Part shown: positions 63,422 to 64,000 of the stretch, in pieces | Layout: each line of letters opens with the position of its first letter | Position numbering within the stretch: position 1 is the first letter of the stretch | From: Archegozetes longisetosus | Lineage: Eukaryota; Arthropoda; Arachnida; Sarcoptiformes; Trhypochthoniidae | Direction of reading: 5' to 3' | Assembly (NCBI GenBank): GCA_018873245.2 | Contig: JAEMBT020000005.1 | Span: 7,860,001-7,924,000 of the forward strand | Length of the DNA stretch: 64,000 bases | Position numbers and translations under genes: made by a program | The notes under the pieces: model-generated | Told to the model about the DNA's origin: nothing | Database searches by the model: none | Seen by the model: the letters and a program-made list of their open reading frames with translations, nothing else

Positions 63422-63940
63422 TTAACTTCTTTTAAGCGAACACTTTCCTTCGCCTAAATCGAGAAGTGTTGCTAGCAAACTATCAACTGTATTCTTCATA
63501 AACTCCAGATTGTCTCGAGTTAGCCATCGAGTGTCATCACTAATTCTATGATAGTGAAAGACCATATCTCTACGCCAGGGACCTATCAATAAGAAAAAGC
63601 TTGCAAACATTTTCAGACTAATGTTTAGTAAACTCTAACCTAAATCACTCAGGAGAATAGCATTGAAGGACTTGTCTCTATCGATGGGATACCAAAAGCT
63701 AGCATGATCACTTCGGGCAAATGTCCCGTATTTCGAGTATCGAGTCCAATTTCGCGCCACTTCGTGACTCCAAGTTGGCAGTGGTGGATCCATCAGTCGT
63801 AGAGGGTATTTACTGTTTTTCCAGTTCTTTTCCAAAAAGAAATACAAGTCTTGATCAATGTTTCTTCGCGACCAAGCAGTCAAAAAGTTTCCTTTTGCAC
63901 CACTTTCTTTGACTTCTTCGACAAACATAGGAAGTGTTGG
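63422..63940 (-). CDS. M28-family zinc metallopeptidase, C-terminal part
   Basis: The last two exons on the minus strand: 63940-63640 and 63582-63422, joined in phase at a Gly codon (153 aa visible). The 5' exons lie beyond the window end, and the 5' boundary (63940) follows a clear acceptor ATTACAG. The block FARSDHASFWYP, then AILLSDLG, and HYHRISDDTRWLTRDNLEFM after the junction is the C-terminal half of M28 aminopeptidase-like domains. The His in the YHxxxDT motif is a metal ligand in the family; the other ligands are off the window. By eye the block is closer to bacterial-type M28 peptidases (SDHxPFW...NPHYHxxxDT) than to glutaminyl cyclotransferases, which share the fold. The C-terminus ends shortly after the domain (GEGKCSLKRS). 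Localisation cannot be judged without the N-terminus. Confidence 0.82.
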
Positions 63941-64000
63941 CTGTAATAATAATTTTTCATAATTTAGCGCATATTTAACCTAATAAGAATTTATTAAGAC

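Noticed and set aside
63422-63940. Glutaminyl-peptide cyclotransferase assignment
   Set aside because: Same fold, but the SDHASFW and YHxxxDT blocks fit M28 aminopeptidase-type sequences better; the N-terminal half is not available to settle it.

Overview
This is a visibly AT-rich eukaryotic nuclear window. Genes are split by GT-AG introns, mostly 55-200 bp with a few of several kb. There are two nuclear-type tRNA genes, AATAAA polyadenylation signals, and many non-autonomous DNA transposons. The gene set (CYP4 P450, S1 serine protease, aquaglyceroporin, rhodopsin-like peptide receptor, Rho GTPase, ENTPD5/6-type nucleotidase, glycogen synthase, proteasome beta-1) is animal. Short introns and low GC would fit an arthropod, possibly an acariform mite, but that is inference and no single gene here proves the taxon.

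Layout. 1.2-3.1 kb (-): four-exon CYP4 gene. 4.4-5.0 kb: pogo/Tigger-like MITE. 5.5-7.2 kb: proteasome subunit beta-1 between two identical, oppositely oriented tRNA-Val(AAC) genes. 7.5-9.1 kb (-): chymotrypsin-fold protease with a long Pro/Gln insertion. 10.7-12.8 kb (+): single-exon glycogen synthase. 15.8-18.9 kb (+): five-exon aquaglyceroporin. 19.7-20.6 kb (-): Rho GTPase altered at both residues that normally support GTP hydrolysis. 22.4-22.9 kb (-): small secreted precursor with three RKPLI motifs, possibly a neuropeptide prohormone. 24.9-25.3 kb (-): FIS1-like ORF that loses frame before a membrane anchor. 28.9-31.0 kb (+): four-exon ENTPD5/6-type NTPDase. 31-39.6 kb: gene-poor and full of foldback elements, a nested hAT-like element and a decayed mariner-like element. 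39.7-53.7 kb (+): four-exon neuropeptide-type GPCR spread over 14 kb. 56.9-59.7 kb (-): five-exon type I membrane protein with a PSI-like Cys-rich ectodomain and a Thr-rich stalk holding an apparent frameshift. 63.4-64 kb (-): the last two exons of an M28 metallopeptidase that runs off the window.

Exon structures were assembled by eye from splice consensus and checked for phase. The CYP4, PSMB1, protease, aquaporin, Rho, NTPDase and GPCR models all close in frame with whole-codon totals. The genes look like independent loci; no operon or pathway cluster is seen. The leads I rate highest are the Rho GTPase (positions equivalent to Gly12 and Gln61 are Cys and Arg), the RKPLI-repeat precursor, the protease with a Pro/Gln arm inside its catalytic fold, and the density of long inverted repeats.
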